A DNA stretch of 64,000 bases from Carnobacterium sp. CP1 (GCF_001483965.1 NZ_CP010796.1:186001-250000), one strand, 5' to 3'; counted from the first letter of the stretch, positions 51,389-62,526 are shown. The notes: generated from the letters alone by a model not told the origin. Numbers and translations: made by a program.

Positions 51389-53749
51389 ATGAAAGATTAT
51401 TTTTTGTTTGCGGCTATTTTTTGCTTATTGGTGACCGTAACCGTTTTGACACAAGGGCATTGGCTTAGTCTATTGTTGTTGGTTCTTCTTTTTTTTAGAA
51501 TATGTGCAACTCATAAACGAAACCTTCTTTTAGGTACGCTTCTTTTAGCGGTTTTTATTGCTTTCATCACTAATATTCATCAATGGACGAATCGAACAAC
51601 TTTGTCATCAAACGAACAATCTTTTTTTATGAAAGTAGATACAGCTACACTGAAAATAGATGGGGATCGAGTACAGTTTTATGGAACAGTACAAGCAACT
51701 CCAACTAACCAGCAAGTATCAGAAAAGTTGGTTGTTTTTTATACGTTGTTAACCGAAACAGAAAAAATCCAATGGCAATCCTTGCCAGCTGAAGTGTTGC
51801 TTAAGATCAATGGCGAGTTGTCCGTGCCAGAAAACAATCGTAACCAATACCAATTCAATTACCGTAGTTTTTTATATCGAAAAAAAATTCATTGGATATT
51901 GAACGCAGAAACGATTGAGGAAGTACCGCAATCAGAACCATCCATTTTAGAAAGAGTCGGTTTCAAACAACTAAGGAAAGCTGTCTTAACACATATCGAT
52001 CAGCGAATGACACCTAAAATAGCTAGCTATGTAAAAACGCTTCTTTTTGCAGATATAGGCGCATTAGATCAAACGATTATGCAAAACTTTAAAAATATCG
52101 GAATTGTTCACTTATTAAGCATTTCAGGTTTACATATCCAGTTTTTTTTAACGGGATTGGTTTATTGTTTCTGGCGGATAGGCGTCACTAAAGAAACGAC
52201 CTTTTATTGGATGCTGCTGCTTTTGCCTTTCTATGGTAGTTTAGCTGGCTGGGGAACGAGTGTGTATCGTTCCTTGGTTATGGGATTGATCTTGCTGGCT
52301 AGTTCTCATTTCCGCTGGTCAATTTCTAGTTTAGATGTTTGGTCTTGGACGCTCCTATCTGCGTTAGTCCTCAACCCTTATCAAATCTACTCAGTCGGGT
52401 TTCAGTTAAGCTACTTATTGAGCCTGGTTTTATTGCTGCTCTCATCATCTTTTTTGAATCGCTCAAGACCAGCATTGATCACGAGTTTGATGATTTCTTT
52501 TTTGATGGTGCTGGTTTCGATTCCTATCTTATCTTTTCATTTTTTTGAGTTTTCATGGATAGGTGTGCTGACCAACTTGATTTTTGTTCCAGTGTTTACA
52601 TGGGTGCTGTTACCTTTATTTATCTTGCTGTTTTTTCTATCGTTTATTTTGTTTCCTTTTCCGTTTTATCAAAGCATCTTACACGCAGTCGGCTTATTGA
52701 TTGAAGCAGTTGAGTGGCTTGTCCAATGGTTCAGCAAATTTCCGTTTGCTGTGATTGTTACTGGCAGAGTACCCTTGACATTAACCGTTTTACTGACATT
52801 GTCTCTTATCTTTTTTCTTATCACGTTAGAAGCTGATCAAAAAGTTAAAAAGAAGCGAATCTATAGCGTTTTTTTAGTAGCGATGACGTTATTCGTTTTT
52901 GTCTTTTATCAAAAGTATTCACCTTTTGGCGAAGTCATTATAGTCGATGTTGGCCAAGGAGACGCTATTCTAATGAAAGATCCTTTTGGGAAAGGGCATT
53001 ATTTAATGGATACTGGAGGCTCCTTGCTGTTTGAAAAAGAAAAGTGGCAGCTAAGAGAACGACAGACCACAGTTGCGAGCCGTGTATTAATACCTGTATT
53101 AAAGTCTCACGGAATCACTTCGTTGGATCAAGTCTTTATTAGCCACGGTGATGAAGACCACGCTGGCGCTTTACGTGAGCTAGCCCAGACTATCCGAGTA
53201 AAAGAATTGTTATTTCCAGCTGGAACAACACAGAAAGCTGCTTTTCGTACTACGGTCTTAGAATTGGCGGAAAAGGGAACGTTAATGCAGGAAGTTTTGG
53301 CCTCTAAGGAAAGCATCACTATGCTGAATCAGTCATTAATGGTATTGTGGCCCTTCTCGTCAGGAGCAGGGGAAAACAATGATTCAATGGTGGTTTATGG
53401 TAAAATTGGATCTTTTTTGTGGTTGTTTACTGGCGATTTGGAAGAAAGCGGGGAAAAGAACTTATTAAAACAATACCCTTATTTAAGAGCAGATATTTTG
53501 AAAGTTGGGCATCATGGCAGTCAAACTTCTTCCAGCAAGCTGTTTATCGAAACCTTAGACCCAAAATTGGCTTTGATTTCATGCGGGTTAAACAATCGCT
53601 TCAAACATCCTAATGAAGAAGTGCTGCAGCGTATTGAAGAAGTTGGAGCAAAAGTTTACCGAACAGATCTTAACGGCGCAATTCATTATCGTTACTTAGA
53701 ACTAAACCAGAAAATGTATTTAGAAACCATTCAAACGATTTTGAAATAA
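51389..53749 (+). CDS. comEC: DNA uptake channel protein ComEC
   Basis: ComEC carries single-stranded DNA across the membrane. The 786 residues include N-terminal helices and a soluble OB-like domain (about 60-190), the competence domain with many helices (about 205-480; 'VHLLSISGLHIQFFLTGLVY' is 20 residues and is the family signature), and a C-terminal metallo-beta-lactamase domain with 'VDVGQGDAILM', 'FISHGDEDHAGAL' and 'VGHHGSQTSS'. All metal ligands are present, so a nuclease role is possible. It is intact, suggesting working DNA uptake. The ribosome binding site is weak. Confidence 0.94.
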   Translation: MKDYFLFAAIFCLLVTVTVLTQGHWLSLLLLVLLFFRICATHKRNLLLGTLLLAVFIAFITNIHQWTNRTTLSSNEQSFFMKVDTATLKIDGDRVQFYGTVQATPTNQQVSEKLVVFYTLLTETEKIQWQSLPAEVLLKINGELSVPENNRNQYQFNYRSFLYRKKIHWILNAETIEEVPQSEPSILERVGFKQLRKAVLTHIDQRMTPKIASYVKTLLFADIGALDQTIMQNFKNIGIVHLLSISGLHIQFFLTGLVYCFWRIGVTKETTFYWMLLLLPFYGSLAGWGTSVYRSLVMGLILLASSHFRWSISSLDVWSWTLLSALVLNPYQIYSVGFQLSYLLSLVLLLLSSSFLNRSRPALITSLMISFLMVLVSIPILSFHFFEFSWIGVLTNLIFVPVFTWVLLPLFILLFFLSFILFPFPFYQSILHAVGLLIEAVEWLVQWFSKFPFAVIVTGRVPLTLTVLLTLSLIFFLITLEADQKVKKKRIYSVFLVAMTLFVFVFYQKYSPFGEVIIVDVGQGDAILMKDPFGKGHYLMDTGGSLLFEKEKWQLRERQTTVASRVLIPVLKSHGITSLDQVFISHGDEDHAGALRELAQTIRVKELLFPAGTTQKAAFRTTVLELAEKGTLMQEVLASKESITMLNQSLMVLWPFSSGAGENNDSMVVYGKIGSFLWLFTGDLEESGEKNLLKQYPYLRADILKVGHHGSQTSSSKLFIETLDPKLALISCGLNNRFKHPNEEVLQRIEEVGAKVYRTDLNGAIHYRYLELNQKMYLETIQTILK

Positions 53750-53817
53750 AAAAAGAACTTGCAAATTCAATCCTAGCTTTGTACCATGAGAGAAGAACAA
53801 GAAAGTGGTGGAATGCG

Positions 53818-54843
53818 TTGGATTTTGCAAGAGAAATAGCCAAACTAAAAAAAGGCGAGAGCGCTCCAGTTTATTTAGTATTAGGAACAGAATCATATTT
53901 AGCTGGAATTGCCAGAGACACATTTATTCAATCCATCTTAAAAGAGGACGAGATTGATTTGAATTTTGGCGCTTATGATATGGAAGAAGTCCCGCTTGGA
54001 GTAGCGTTAGACGATGCAGAGTCCATCCCTTTTTTTGGAGATCATCGATTAGTTATCATTGATCGTCCTCTTTTTTTAACCGGTGAAAGAACCAAATCAA
54101 AAGTTGAACACGATATAAAATGGTTTGAACAATACTTGAATCATCCTTCTGATACAACCGTTTTAGTCGTTTTTGCCCCTTATGAAAAGTTAGATGAACG
54201 CAAAAAAATTACGAAATTACTGAAAAAAACGGCTACTTTGATCGAAGTTGCAGCGTTATCAGAAAAAGAAATGCGGCACTATTTAAAAGATACCATTGAA
54301 AATGAAGGGTTTAAAATATCTCCGGAAGCTTTTGAATTGTTCATTCAATTAACAGATGCTAAACTTTCAGTTGCAATGGCGGAATTGCCAAAATTGTTTC
54401 TTTTCGGACAAGACACCAAATTGATCACTAAAGAAGCTGTCAACGAATTAGTCGCTAAATCATTGGAACAAAATATTTTTGCATTAAATGAATATGTTTT
54501 GAAAAAGGATGTCGGTTCAGCACTTAATTTATATCAAGACTTGTTATTGCAAAAAGAAGATCCCATAAAAATCAACGCGATTATGACCACTCAGTTTCGT
54601 TTATTGATTCAAATTAAAATACTTGAAAAAAAAGGATACCAACAAGGAGACATTGCTAAACTCTTGAAAGTGCATCCTTACCGGGTGAAATTAGGAATTC
54701 AGCAAATGAGAAAATTCAAAGAGCAAGCGTTATTGGAGGCCTATAACGGTTTAATTGAAGCGGAATACCGTTTAAAGACTGGCCAAGGAAATCGCGAAAT
54801 GCAATTCGAATTATTTGTTTTGCAGTTTTCAGGCGGCCGTTAA
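53818..54843 (+). CDS. holA: DNA polymerase III delta subunit
   Basis: HolA (delta) opens the sliding clamp as part of the clamp loader. The 341 residues match the Firmicutes YqeN-type delta: 'GESAPVYLVLGTESYL' near the start, the AAA+-like domain without a Walker A, and 'LNEYVLKKDVGSALNLYQDLL' region plus 'LLKVHPYRVKLGIQQ' in the C-terminal collar. The start is placed at TTG 53818 (Met-Asp-Phe-Ala-Arg) with GGTGG upstream; nearby ATG codons are out of frame, and the longer TTG at 53779 lacks a ribosome binding site. The comEC-holA-rpsT order is conserved. Confidence 0.92.
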   Translation: MDFAREIAKLKKGESAPVYLVLGTESYLAGIARDTFIQSILKEDEIDLNFGAYDMEEVPLGVALDDAESIPFFGDHRLVIIDRPLFLTGERTKSKVEHDIKWFEQYLNHPSDTTVLVVFAPYEKLDERKKITKLLKKTATLIEVAALSEKEMRHYLKDTIENEGFKISPEAFELFIQLTDAKLSVAMAELPKLFLFGQDTKLITKEAVNELVAKSLEQNIFALNEYVLKKDVGSALNLYQDLLLQKEDPIKINAIMTTQFRLLIQIKILEKKGYQQGDIAKLLKVHPYRVKLGIQQMRKFKEQALLEAYNGLIEAEYRLKTGQGNREMQFELFVLQFSGGR

Positions 54844-54903
54844 AGAAATTAAAATCGTCACTTGCCGTTTAAGCTATCAAGTAAAAAAACTTTACAGTTT
54901 ATA

Positions 54904-54932
54904 TTGCAATGAAGCCAGGCATTATGTATAAT
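54904..54932 (+). promoter_or_regulatory. Sigma-A promoter for rpsT
   Basis: TTGCAA (54904-54909), exactly 17 bases, then TATAAT (54927-54932). It gives a leader of about 65 bases before rpsT. Confidence 0.8.
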
Positions 54933-55001
54933 GATTAAGTGTTGGAAACAACTAGAATAATCTATTTTAAGTTGTAATTAATTGAAAGTGGGGTGAATCA
55001 A

Positions 55002-55259
55002 ATGCCAAACATCGAATCTGCAATCAAACGTGTCCGTACTTCAGAAAAATCAGCTTTAGAAAACAATGTGCAAAAGAGCGCTATGCGTACTGCTGTGAAA
55101 AAATTTGTTCAAGCTGTTGAAGCTGGAAGCGAAGATACTGAGGCTTTACACAAAGAAGCAATCAGAGCTATAGACATGACTGCATCAAAAGGATTGATTC
55201 ATAAAAATAAAGCTAACCGTGACAAATCTCGTTTAACAGCTAAATTAGCTAAAAAATAA
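55002..55259 (+). CDS. rpsT: 30S ribosomal protein S20
   Basis: A basic, helical 85-residue protein that binds 16S rRNA early in 30S assembly. '[20 protein letters not shown]' (20 residues) and '[18 protein letters not shown]' are typical. The start at 55002 follows GTGGGGTG; an in-frame GTG at 54993 overlaps that signal. A strong promoter and a terminator frame it as a single-gene unit. Confidence 0.97.
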   Translation: MPNIESAIKRVRTSEKSALENNVQKSAMRTAVKKFVQAVEAGSEDTEALHKEAIRAIDMTASKGLIHKNKANRDKSRLTAKLAKK

Positions 55260-55291
55260 TTGTCGTTAGTTCTATATGAATAAAAGAGTAT

Positions 55292-55336
55292 GGCTGTAAC
55301 TATTGGGATTCCAATTGTTATAGCTTTATTTTTTTG
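55292..55336 (+). terminator. Terminator after rpsT
   Basis: GGCTGTAACTATTGG (55292-55306) pairs with CCAATTGTTATAGCT (55311-55325) with few G-U or mismatches, loop GATT, then a T run. Confidence 0.88.
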
Positions 55337-55426
55337 TCTTTTTGGTTCTTTCTGACGAACTGATTTAAGGGATAGATAGTTAGAGAAACCCTCTAAGTGT
55401 GTTTTTAATAGGCAGTAGCTTTAGAG

Positions 55427-55455
55427 TTGTAAGAACACATGTTCAGTGGTAGAAT
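55427..55455 (+). promoter_or_regulatory. uvrB promoter with LexA (SOS) operator
   Basis: TTGTAA (55427-55432), 17 bases, then TAGAAT (55450-55455). The spacer holds AGAACACATGTTCA (55432-55445), which fits the Gram-positive LexA/DinR operator core GAAC-N4-GTTC with the expected R-N-R-Y centre. LexA bound here would cover the promoter, so uvrB should be induced by DNA damage. Confidence 0.85.
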
Positions 55456-55532
55456 GAAAAGATAGAAATAACATAATGCTGCTATTCTTAACCTAATAAG
55501 AGAGAAAAAATGACTGGAAGTGAAAAGTAATC

Positions 55533-57518
55533 ATGGAGAAAGATCGTTTTAAACTCGTATCGAATTACCAACCTGGTGGAGACCAGCCCAATGCCATTAA
55601 AGAATTAGTCAAAGGCCTTGAAGAAGGAAAAAAAGAGCAAACTTTATTGGGCGCAACGGGTACAGGCAAAACATTTACTGTTTCGAATGTCATTCAAGAA
55701 GTGAACAAGCCGACTCTTGTGATTGCTCACAATAAAACATTAGCAGGTCAATTGTATGGAGAATTTAAAGAGTTTTTCCCTAATAACGCAGTCGAATACT
55801 TTGTCAGTTACTATGATTATTATCAACCAGAAGCTTATGTCCCTTCTAGCGATACCTTTATTGAGAAAGAATCAAGTGTTAACGATGAAATTGATAAATT
55901 ACGCCATTCTGCAACTAGTTCGTTATTGGAACGGCGTGATGTGATTGTCGTTGCTTCTGTTTCATGTATCTATGGATTAGTGAACCCGCTTGATTATCGT
56001 GATCACGTATTATCTATCCGTGTTGGTGCAGAAATGAACCGTGATGAGATGCTGCGTCGTCTAGTAGATATGCAATTTGAACGAAATGACATTGATTTTC
56101 AACGGGGACGTTTTCGTGTGCGAGGCGATGTTGTTGAGATTTTCTTGGCATCGCGAGACAGTGAAGCTATCCGTGTAGAATTTTTTGGTGATGAAATCGA
56201 TCGGATTCGTGAAGTAGATGTTTTGACCGGAGAAGTTAAAGCTGATGTGCAACATGTGCCGATTTTTCCAGCGACTCACTTTGTTGCTAATGATGAACAA
56301 ACACGTAATGCAGTTAAAACCATACAAGCTGAATTAGAAGACCGGTTGAAAGTTTTGCGTTCAGAAGATAAATTGATAGAAGCTCAGCGATTGGAACAGC
56401 GTACCAATTACGATTTAGAAATGCTTTTAGAAATGGGTTACTGTTCTGGAATAGAAAACTATTCCAGACATATGGATGGACGCGAGCCTGGTCAAGCACC
56501 ATATACGTTAATGGACTTTTTCCCGGATGATTTTTTGATTGTAGTCGATGAGTCCCATATCACTATGTCGCAAATCAGAGGAATGTATAACGGCGACAGA
56601 GCGAGAAAAGAGCGTTTAATAGAATATGGTTTCCGTTTGCCGAGTGCATTAGACAACAGACCCTTGCGTTTAGAAGAATTTGAAAAACACGTCAATCAGA
56701 TCATGTACATCTCAGCGACACCTGGTCCTTATGAATTGGAAAGAACCCCTGAAGTCGTTGAACAAATCATTCGGCCTACAGGTTTGTTGGATCCGATTAT
56801 TGAAGTGCGTCCGATCAAAGGACAAATTGATGATTTGATCAGCGAAATAAATGACCGTATTGAGAAAAATGAGCGTGTCTTTGTTACGACGTTAACTAAA
56901 AAAATGTCAGAAGATTTAACGGATTATCTAAAAGAGGTCGGCATTAAAGTAGCGTATCTGCATAGCGATATCAAGACCCTGGAGCGGACCGAAATTATTC
57001 GTGATTTGCGTTTAGGGGTTTATGATGTCTTGATAGGTATTAACTTACTTCGTGAAGGGATCGATGTGCCGGAAGTATCACTGGTAACGATTTTAGATGC
57101 AGATAAAGAAGGTTTCTTAAGAAGTGAGCGTTCTTTGGTTCAAACGATTGGACGAGCGGCCCGTAATCAAAACGGGAAAGTTATTATGTACGCTGATAAA
57201 GTAACGGATTCTATGAAAGGCGCTATAGGAGAAACGGAAAGACGTCGCGCAACCCAAGTAGCGTACAACGAAGAACACAACATTACACCAACGACTATCG
57301 TTAAAGAAGTTCGTGATTTGATTTCTATTACAACAGCTGTAAGTGGAGAAGAAGGGGAATTGACTTCTGGAAAAGTAGCTAGTTTATCGAAAAAAGAAAG
57401 AAAAGAATTGATCATGAAAATGGAAGCTGAAATGCATGAAGCTGCAAAAACATTAGACTTTGAGAAAGCAGCTAATCTACGTGATATTATTTTAGAATTG
57501 ACTGCTCAATACAAATAA
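55533..57518 (+). CDS. uvrB: Excinuclease ABC subunit UvrB
   Basis: UvrB verifies DNA damage and hands it to UvrC in nucleotide excision repair. The 661 residues show Walker A '[15 protein letters not shown]' (about 39-46), the beta-hairpin region '[20 protein letters not shown]' (20 residues), DEAD-like '[16 protein letters not shown]', helicase motif VI '[10 protein letters not shown]' and the C-terminal UVR motif for UvrC. Residue order is complete. uvrA is not seen downstream; the next gene is rpsO. An SOS box sits in its promoter. Confidence 0.98.
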   Translation: MEKDRFKLVSNYQPGGDQPNAIKELVKGLEEGKKEQTLLGATGTGKTFTVSNVIQEVNKPTLVIAHNKTLAGQLYGEFKEFFPNNAVEYFVSYYDYYQPEAYVPSSDTFIEKESSVNDEIDKLRHSATSSLLERRDVIVVASVSCIYGLVNPLDYRDHVLSIRVGAEMNRDEMLRRLVDMQFERNDIDFQRGRFRVRGDVVEIFLASRDSEAIRVEFFGDEIDRIREVDVLTGEVKADVQHVPIFPATHFVANDEQTRNAVKTIQAELEDRLKVLRSEDKLIEAQRLEQRTNYDLEMLLEMGYCSGIENYSRHMDGREPGQAPYTLMDFFPDDFLIVVDESHITMSQIRGMYNGDRARKERLIEYGFRLPSALDNRPLRLEEFEKHVNQIMYISATPGPYELERTPEVVEQIIRPTGLLDPIIEVRPIKGQIDDLISEINDRIEKNERVFVTTLTKKMSEDLTDYLKEVGIKVAYLHSDIKTLERTEIIRDLRLGVYDVLIGINLLREGIDVPEVSLVTILDADKEGFLRSERSLVQTIGRAARNQNGKVIMYADKVTDSMKGAIGETERRRATQVAYNEEHNITPTTIVKEVRDLISITTAVSGEEGELTSGKVASLSKKERKELIMKMEAEMHEAAKTLDFEKAANLRDIILELTAQYK

Positions 57519-57661
57519 GAAAACCATAGATTAATGCTTGCATTTATGTCCGACATCATGTAAAGTTTACTTGTGCTTAAAACACAATCCTTTACTTGGT
57601 TTAACGAATCACCAACGTCTACTCAGTAATAGGACAAACTAAAAGAAAGAGGTGCTTAGAA

Positions 57662-57931
57662 ATGGCAATTTCTAAAGAAAGAAAGAACGAAATCATGAAA
57701 GCATACGCAACACACGAAGGAGATACTGGTTCTCCAGAAGTGCAAATTGCTGTATTGACTGAAGAAATCAACCACTTAAACGAACACGCACGTGTTCATA
57801 AAAAAGACCACCATTCTTACCGTGGACTTATGAAAAAAATTGGACACCGTCGTAACTTGTTAGCTTACCTACGTAACAAAGACGCTAGCCGTTACCGTGA
57901 TTTGATTCAAAGCCTAGGCTTACGTCGTTAA
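57662..57931 (+). CDS. rpsO: 30S ribosomal protein S15
   Basis: A basic 89-residue protein that binds the 16S rRNA three-way junction. '[20 protein letters not shown]' (20 residues) and '[21 protein letters not shown]' region are diagnostic. The 143-base gap before it probably holds its promoter and leader; in Firmicutes S15 often represses itself by binding such leaders. TGTCC near 57548 and GGACA near 57633 could pair as part of one, but I cannot assign a known motif. A terminator follows, then pnp. Confidence 0.97.
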   Translation: MAISKERKNEIMKAYATHEGDTGSPEVQIAVLTEEINHLNEHARVHKKDHHSYRGLMKKIGHRRNLLAYLRNKDASRYRDLIQSLGLRR

Positions 57932-57950
57932 GAAACGTATGTCTATTTAA

Positions 57951-57985
57951 GAAGCGAGGTTCGAAGGAATCTCGCTTCATTTTTT
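57951..57985 (+). terminator. Terminator after rpsO
   Basis: GAAGCGAG (57951-57958) pairs with CTCGCTTC (57971-57978), followed by ATTTTTTG. Confidence 0.88.
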
Positions 57986-58128
57986 GTATAAAAATGCCAA
58001 ACGAATGCGCATCATCAACCATCCTACTATACAAATGTGAGTGTTTAATTCTTTAAAGGCTGACATTTGTTTAGTAGTCTGTGTGGAAAAATGAGCGTAG
58101 TTTGATAGAAAAAGGAGAACAACAATAT

Positions 58129-60237
58129 ATGACAAAGAAACAAGTATTTACTAAAGAGTGGGCTGGCCGGACATTAACTGTCGAAGTCGGTCAATTAGCT
58201 AAACAAGCAAGCGGGGCAGCATTGATTCGTTACGGCGATACAGCTGTTTTATCAGCATCAGTAGCTAGTAAAAAAGCAAAAGATGTCGATTTTTTTCCGT
58301 TAACCGTTAATTATGAAGAAAAAATGTATTCCGTTGGTAAAATCCCAGGCGGGTTCATCAAACGTGAAGGACGTCCGAGTGAAGCAGCAACGCTGACCGC
58401 TCGTTTGATTGATCGTCCGATTCGTCCAATGTTTGCGGATGGTTTTCGTAATGAAGTACAAGTAACCAATACAGTAATGTCAGTGGATCAAAACTGTTCA
58501 CCGTCTTTCGCAGCAATGTTTGGGTCATCACTGTCTCTAGTGATTTCAGATATTCCATTTGATGGTCCGATTGCTGGTGTTGATGTAGGTCGTGTTGATG
58601 GAGAGTATATTATCAACCCAACTGTTGAGCAAGAAGCAGTCTCAGATATCCATTTAACTGTTGCAGGTACTAAAGAAGCTATTAACATGGTTGAAAGCGG
58701 AGCAAAAGAAGTTTCGGAAGAAGACATGTTAGGCGCATTGCTTTTTGGTCATAATGCTATTAAAGAATTAGTAGCTTTCCAAGAAGAAATTCAAGCTGCT
58801 GTAGGTAAAGAAAAAAGCGAAGTTTCTTTATTACAAGTTGATGCGGATTTAGAAAAAGAAATCAATGCTGCTTATAAAGAAAAAATGAGTATAGCAATTA
58901 AAACTGAAGAAAAATTAGCTCGTGAAGTTAATATTGAAGCCGTTAAAGAAGAAGCGATTTTATTCTACCAAGAGGAATACAAAGAACACGAAGAAGCTGG
59001 CCGTATCAACAAAGAAATCAAGAAAATCGTTGAAGATATGGAAAAAGACGAAGTTCGTCGTTTGATCACTGTAGATAAGATTCGTCCAGATGGCCGTAAG
59101 ATTGACGAAATTCGTTCTTTAGCATCTGAAATTGGAATCTTGCCAAGAACGCATGGTTCAGGATTATTTACACGTGGCCAAACCCAAGCTCTTACCATCG
59201 CTACTTTGGCTCCACTTGGAGAACACCAAATTATTGATGGCCTAGGTATTGAAGAAAGCAAACGATTCATCCATCATTACAATTTCCCACAATTCTCTGT
59301 CGGCAGTACTGGTCCAAATCGTGGTCCTGGTCGTCGTGAAATTGGTCATGGGGCACTTGGAGAACGTGCTTTATCACAAGTTATTCCTAATGAAGAAGAG
59401 TTCCCTTACATGATTCGTTTGGTCTCAGAAGTTTTAGAATCAAATGGATCTTCTTCTCAAGCAAGTATTTGCGCAGGCACGTTAGCTTTAATGGATGCAG
59501 GGGTTCCAATTAAAGCTCCAGTAGCTGGTATTGCGATGGGGCTTGTAATGGAAGGCGAAAACTATACGGTCTTAACAGATATTCAAGGATTAGAAGACCA
59601 TTTAGGCGATATGGACTTTAAAGTTGCCGGAACAACTGCTGGAATCACAGCTCTTCAAATGGATATTAAAATACAAGGAATCACACCGCAAATTTTAGAA
59701 GAAGCATTGTCACAAGCTAAAAAAGCCCGTTTAGAGATTTTAGATGAGTTGGTATCCACTATTGCTGAACCACATAAAGAATTAAGCAAATACGCTCCGA
59801 AAATCGAAATGATGCAAATCAAACCTGAAAAAATCAAAGTAGTTATTGGCCGAGGCGGCGATCAAATCAATGCTATTATTGAAGAAACTGGTGTGAAAAT
59901 TGACATCGATCAAGAAGGTAAAATCAGTATTGCTTCTGAAGATGCAGCGATGATCAAACGTGCTAAAGACATTATTAAAGAATTGACTCAAGATATTGAA
60001 ATTGGAAAAGTTTACAAAGGTAAAGTTAAACGAATTGAAAAATTCGGAGCTTTTGTAGAAATTGCTAAAGGCAAAGACGGACTAGTCCATATTTCAGAGT
60101 TAGCTAATGAACGTGTTGGCAAAGTAGAAGATGTTCTAGCATTAGATGAATTAATCGATGTTAAAGTTATTGAAATTGACAAACAAGGAAGAATCAATCT
60201 TTCTCGTAAAGCTTTATTGAAAAAAGAAGAAGACTAA
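58129..60237 (+). CDS. pnp: Polyribonucleotide nucleotidyltransferase (PNPase)
   Basis: PNPase degrades RNA 3' to 5' with phosphate and is a main mRNA-decay enzyme. The 702 residues have two RNase PH domains (first with '[20 protein letters not shown]' (20 residues), second with '[23 protein letters not shown]' region and catalytic '[16 protein letters not shown]'), a KH domain ('[16 protein letters not shown]') and an S1 domain ('[20 protein letters not shown]', 20 residues). The start at 58129 follows AAAAGGAG; the GTG frame from 58081 extends past that signal. rpsO-pnp is the usual order. Confidence 0.97.
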   Translation: MTKKQVFTKEWAGRTLTVEVGQLAKQASGAALIRYGDTAVLSASVASKKAKDVDFFPLTVNYEEKMYSVGKIPGGFIKREGRPSEAATLTARLIDRPIRPMFADGFRNEVQVTNTVMSVDQNCSPSFAAMFGSSLSLVISDIPFDGPIAGVDVGRVDGEYIINPTVEQEAVSDIHLTVAGTKEAINMVESGAKEVSEEDMLGALLFGHNAIKELVAFQEEIQAAVGKEKSEVSLLQVDADLEKEINAAYKEKMSIAIKTEEKLAREVNIEAVKEEAILFYQEEYKEHEEAGRINKEIKKIVEDMEKDEVRRLITVDKIRPDGRKIDEIRSLASEIGILPRTHGSGLFTRGQTQALTIATLAPLGEHQIIDGLGIEESKRFIHHYNFPQFSVGSTGPNRGPGRREIGHGALGERALSQVIPNEEEFPYMIRLVSEVLESNGSSSQASICAGTLALMDAGVPIKAPVAGIAMGLVMEGENYTVLTDIQGLEDHLGDMDFKVAGTTAGITALQMDIKIQGITPQILEEALSQAKKARLEILDELVSTIAEPHKELSKYAPKIEMMQIKPEKIKVVIGRGGDQINAIIEETGVKIDIDQEGKISIASEDAAMIKRAKDIIKELTQDIEIGKVYKGKVKRIEKFGAFVEIAKGKDGLVHISELANERVGKVEDVLALDELIDVKVIEIDKQGRINLSRKALLKKEED

Positions 60238-60252
60238 ATAAACTGAATGATC

Positions 60253-60299
60253 AAAGTAAAAATCCTCTTTCCAAAACGGAAAGAGGATTTTACTTTTGT
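60253..60299. terminator. Terminator after pnp, probably bidirectional
   Basis: AAAATCCTCTTTCC pairs with GGAAAGAGGATTTT around AAAAC, with AAAGTA/TACTTT extending the stem and T or A runs outside. It can also stop the minus-strand hydrolase transcript. Confidence 0.88.
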
Positions 60300-60313
60300 C
60301 TAAATACAACGGC

Positions 60314-60470
60314 TTAGAGCGATGATAATATAGGACTAACAAAACACCGGCCTTTCTTATAAAGACGCACTGACGCGGCAATAAATCGCCTTAGAATCCA
60401 TTCTGGTGTCTCATCTGCCATAGTTAATGCGGGTTTTCCGCCCATACACATCAATACCAATGACTCATCG
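60314..60470 (-). pseudogene. Possible small or decayed gene downstream of the hydrolase
   Basis: A minus-strand frame overlaps the end of the hydrolase gene and runs on for about 50 codons to a stop at 60314. Its last part ('ADETPEWILRRFIAASVRLY', 20 residues) has a protein-like mix of residues and codons, unlike other gaps here. There is no clear start with a ribosome binding site and I recognise no family. It could be the remnant of a lost gene or chance. Confidence 0.25.
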
Positions 60471-60473
60471 TTA

Positions 60474-61235
60474 TTATTCTGGAAGAGTATCCAACCAATT
60501 TTGAAGTGTTGTAAATACTGCTTCTTGTTGACGATTATTAGTGATATCTGGAGAAGAGTCGCCTTTTTGTGCTCCATAACTGCCAAAACCAGCATGGTTT
60601 CCGCCTTCAATGACGTAATAAACTGTTTTTTGGGGCAAGAAAACTTTATTTTTTTGGTAAGTTTCTTGGTTTAACACTCCGTCATTTGAACCGGTGACCG
60701 ATAAAACGGGAAGTGAGCTGTTTTGTAAGCTTCCTTTTTCATCTGGGTAACTGGCTAAAAAGAAAACACCTTTTAAGACAGGAGCTTTTAAAGGGTTTTC
60801 CATTTGTGCATGTGCAAAGCGGCTAGCCATAACACCGCCTAACGAATGTCCGCCAATAACATAGGACCCAATGTCATATTCATCCAGCACTTTTTGAGCT
60901 TTATCTGCAGCAAGAACAGCTAAGTTTAAAGGGTGTCGAATTAAAAAGACGGAATGACCATTTTCGGCTAATTTTGAAGCCCAAATACTGTAACTTTTTT
61001 CTTCGACAAGAGCGCCTTGGTAAAATAAAATAGCTGTATCAGAAACAGGTTTAATTGGCTCAAAGTAAACGACCTCTGGTGTTTCATCCACATGATACAT
61101 TTGTTGAGAAGCAGCTGCTTGAAGAGCTTGTACAGAGGGGTGATAGGTTACTCTCTGAAGTATCAACATGCCTGATAAAAAAATTACAGCAACAATCAAT
61201 AAACCGATAAGAAAAATTTTATGCTTTTTTTTCAT
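60474..61235 (-). CDS. Alpha/beta hydrolase, membrane-anchored or secreted
   Basis: A 253-residue protein with a basic start and one hydrophobic segment (about 7-26), so anchored or exported. The alpha/beta hydrolase core shows nucleophile Ser in 'VIGGHSLGGVMAS', a likely acid Asp in 'SVTGSNDGVLN', and catalytic His in 'VIEGGNHAGFGSYG'. It belongs to the family annotated as esterase/lipase-like hydrolases of the outer surface; the substrate is unknown. Start ATG at 61235 with GGAAAAAGAGATG before it. It is transcribed against pnp and divergently from asd. Confidence 0.85.
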   Translation of the reverse strand: MKKKHKIFLIGLLIVAVIFLSGMLILQRVTYHPSVQALQAAASQQMYHVDETPEVVYFEPIKPVSDTAILFYQGALVEEKSYSIWASKLAENGHSVFLIRHPLNLAVLAADKAQKVLDEYDIGSYVIGGHSLGGVMASRFAHAQMENPLKAPVLKGVFFLASYPDEKGSLQNSSLPVLSVTGSNDGVLNQETYQKNKVFLPQKTVYYVIEGGNHAGFGSYGAQKGDSSPDITNNRQQEAVFTTLQNWLDTLPE

Positions 61236-61439
61236 CTCTTTTTCCTTTCTGTCATAGAATGTAAGGATCTAACCTATTTTAGCATAGCAGCAGCTTCTCG
61301 GTAGATGAAATTAGCGGGAAGAGGGAATAAACTAGATTTGTATGATTTCATCGCTATTTGTGCTAAAATATATATTGGCTACTTTTGTAGATAAAGTGAT
61401 GAATAAATTAATCAAAAGATTTGTAGAGGAGACTTTTAA

Positions 61440-62486
61440 ATGAGTGGATATACTATTGCAATAGTTGGTGCAACTGGAGCGGTTGGAACTAAAATGATTG
61501 AAATGCTAGGAAGCTCAAGCTTGCCTATAAATAAAATCAAACTGCTTGCATCAAAGCGTTCAGCTGGGAAAAAATTATACTTTAATGATGTAGAGCTAAC
61601 GATTGAAGAAACAACAGCTGATTCATTTGATGGAGTAGATATTGCATTATTCAGTGCAGGCGGCGACATTTCAAAAGAATTTGCTCCTGAAGCGGTTAAA
61701 AGAGGAGCCATTGTGATCGACAATACTAGTGCTTATCGGATGGATCCTACTGTTCCTTTAGTTGTACCTGAAGTAAATGCAGATGCTATGAAAAACCATA
61801 ACGGAATCATCGCTAACCCAAATTGTTCTACGATTCAAATGATGGTGGCTTTGCAACCGATCCGTAAAAAATATGGTTTAAAACGCATCATTGTTTCTAC
61901 TTATCAAGCTGTTAGCGGTGCCGGAGCAGCAGCATTAGAAGAAATGAAAGAACAAGCACAACACATGTTAAACGATGAACCTTATGATGCTAAAATATTA
62001 CCATCAGGAGGCGATAAAAAGCATTTTCCGATTGCTTTTAACATATTGCCGCAAATTGATGTTTTTGCAGAGGGCGGTTACACTTATGAAGAGTGGAAAA
62101 TGATCAATGAAACTAAAAAAATCATGTCTGACGATCATATCAAAGTTTCAGCTACTTGCGTTCGTGTTCCGGTGGTTTCTGGACATTCAGAGTCAGTTTA
62201 TATCGAAGTAGCAGATGAAAGTGCTACTGTTGCAGGGATTCAAGATGTATTGCGTATAGCCCCTGGTGTAGAACTACAAGATGATCCAGCAACGCAATTG
62301 TACCCAACTCCTCTTACTGCAGTAGGGAAAAAAGAAACCTTTGTAGGAAGAATCAGACAAGATGTAGATGAAAAATTGGGTTTCCATATGTGGGTCGTTT
62401 CTGATAATTTAGTCAAAGGCGCAGCTTGGAATTCTATTCAGATTGCTGAAAGTCTGCATAGCTTAGATTTAGTAAAAGAAAAATAG
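61440..62486 (+). CDS. asd: Aspartate-semialdehyde dehydrogenase
   Basis: Asd reduces aspartyl phosphate to aspartate semialdehyde with NADPH, the branch point to lysine/diaminopimelate, threonine and methionine. The 348 residues have the N-terminal fold '[17 protein letters not shown]', the catalytic Cys in '[18 protein letters not shown]' and the phosphate-binding '[16 protein letters not shown]'. GAGGAG is the ribosome binding site. dapA follows 40 bases after its stop, so they act in sequence and probably share a transcript. Confidence 0.97.
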   Translation: MSGYTIAIVGATGAVGTKMIEMLGSSSLPINKIKLLASKRSAGKKLYFNDVELTIEETTADSFDGVDIALFSAGGDISKEFAPEAVKRGAIVIDNTSAYRMDPTVPLVVPEVNADAMKNHNGIIANPNCSTIQMMVALQPIRKKYGLKRIIVSTYQAVSGAGAAALEEMKEQAQHMLNDEPYDAKILPSGGDKKHFPIAFNILPQIDVFAEGGYTYEEWKMINETKKIMSDDHIKVSATCVRVPVVSGHSESVYIEVADESATVAGIQDVLRIAPGVELQDDPATQLYPTPLTAVGKKETFVGRIRQDVDEKLGFHMWVVSDNLVKGAAWNSIQIAESLHSLDLVKEK

Positions 62487-62526
62487 TCAGCTAATAAAGT
62501 TGTTTTTGAAAGAGAAGGTGAACGGA

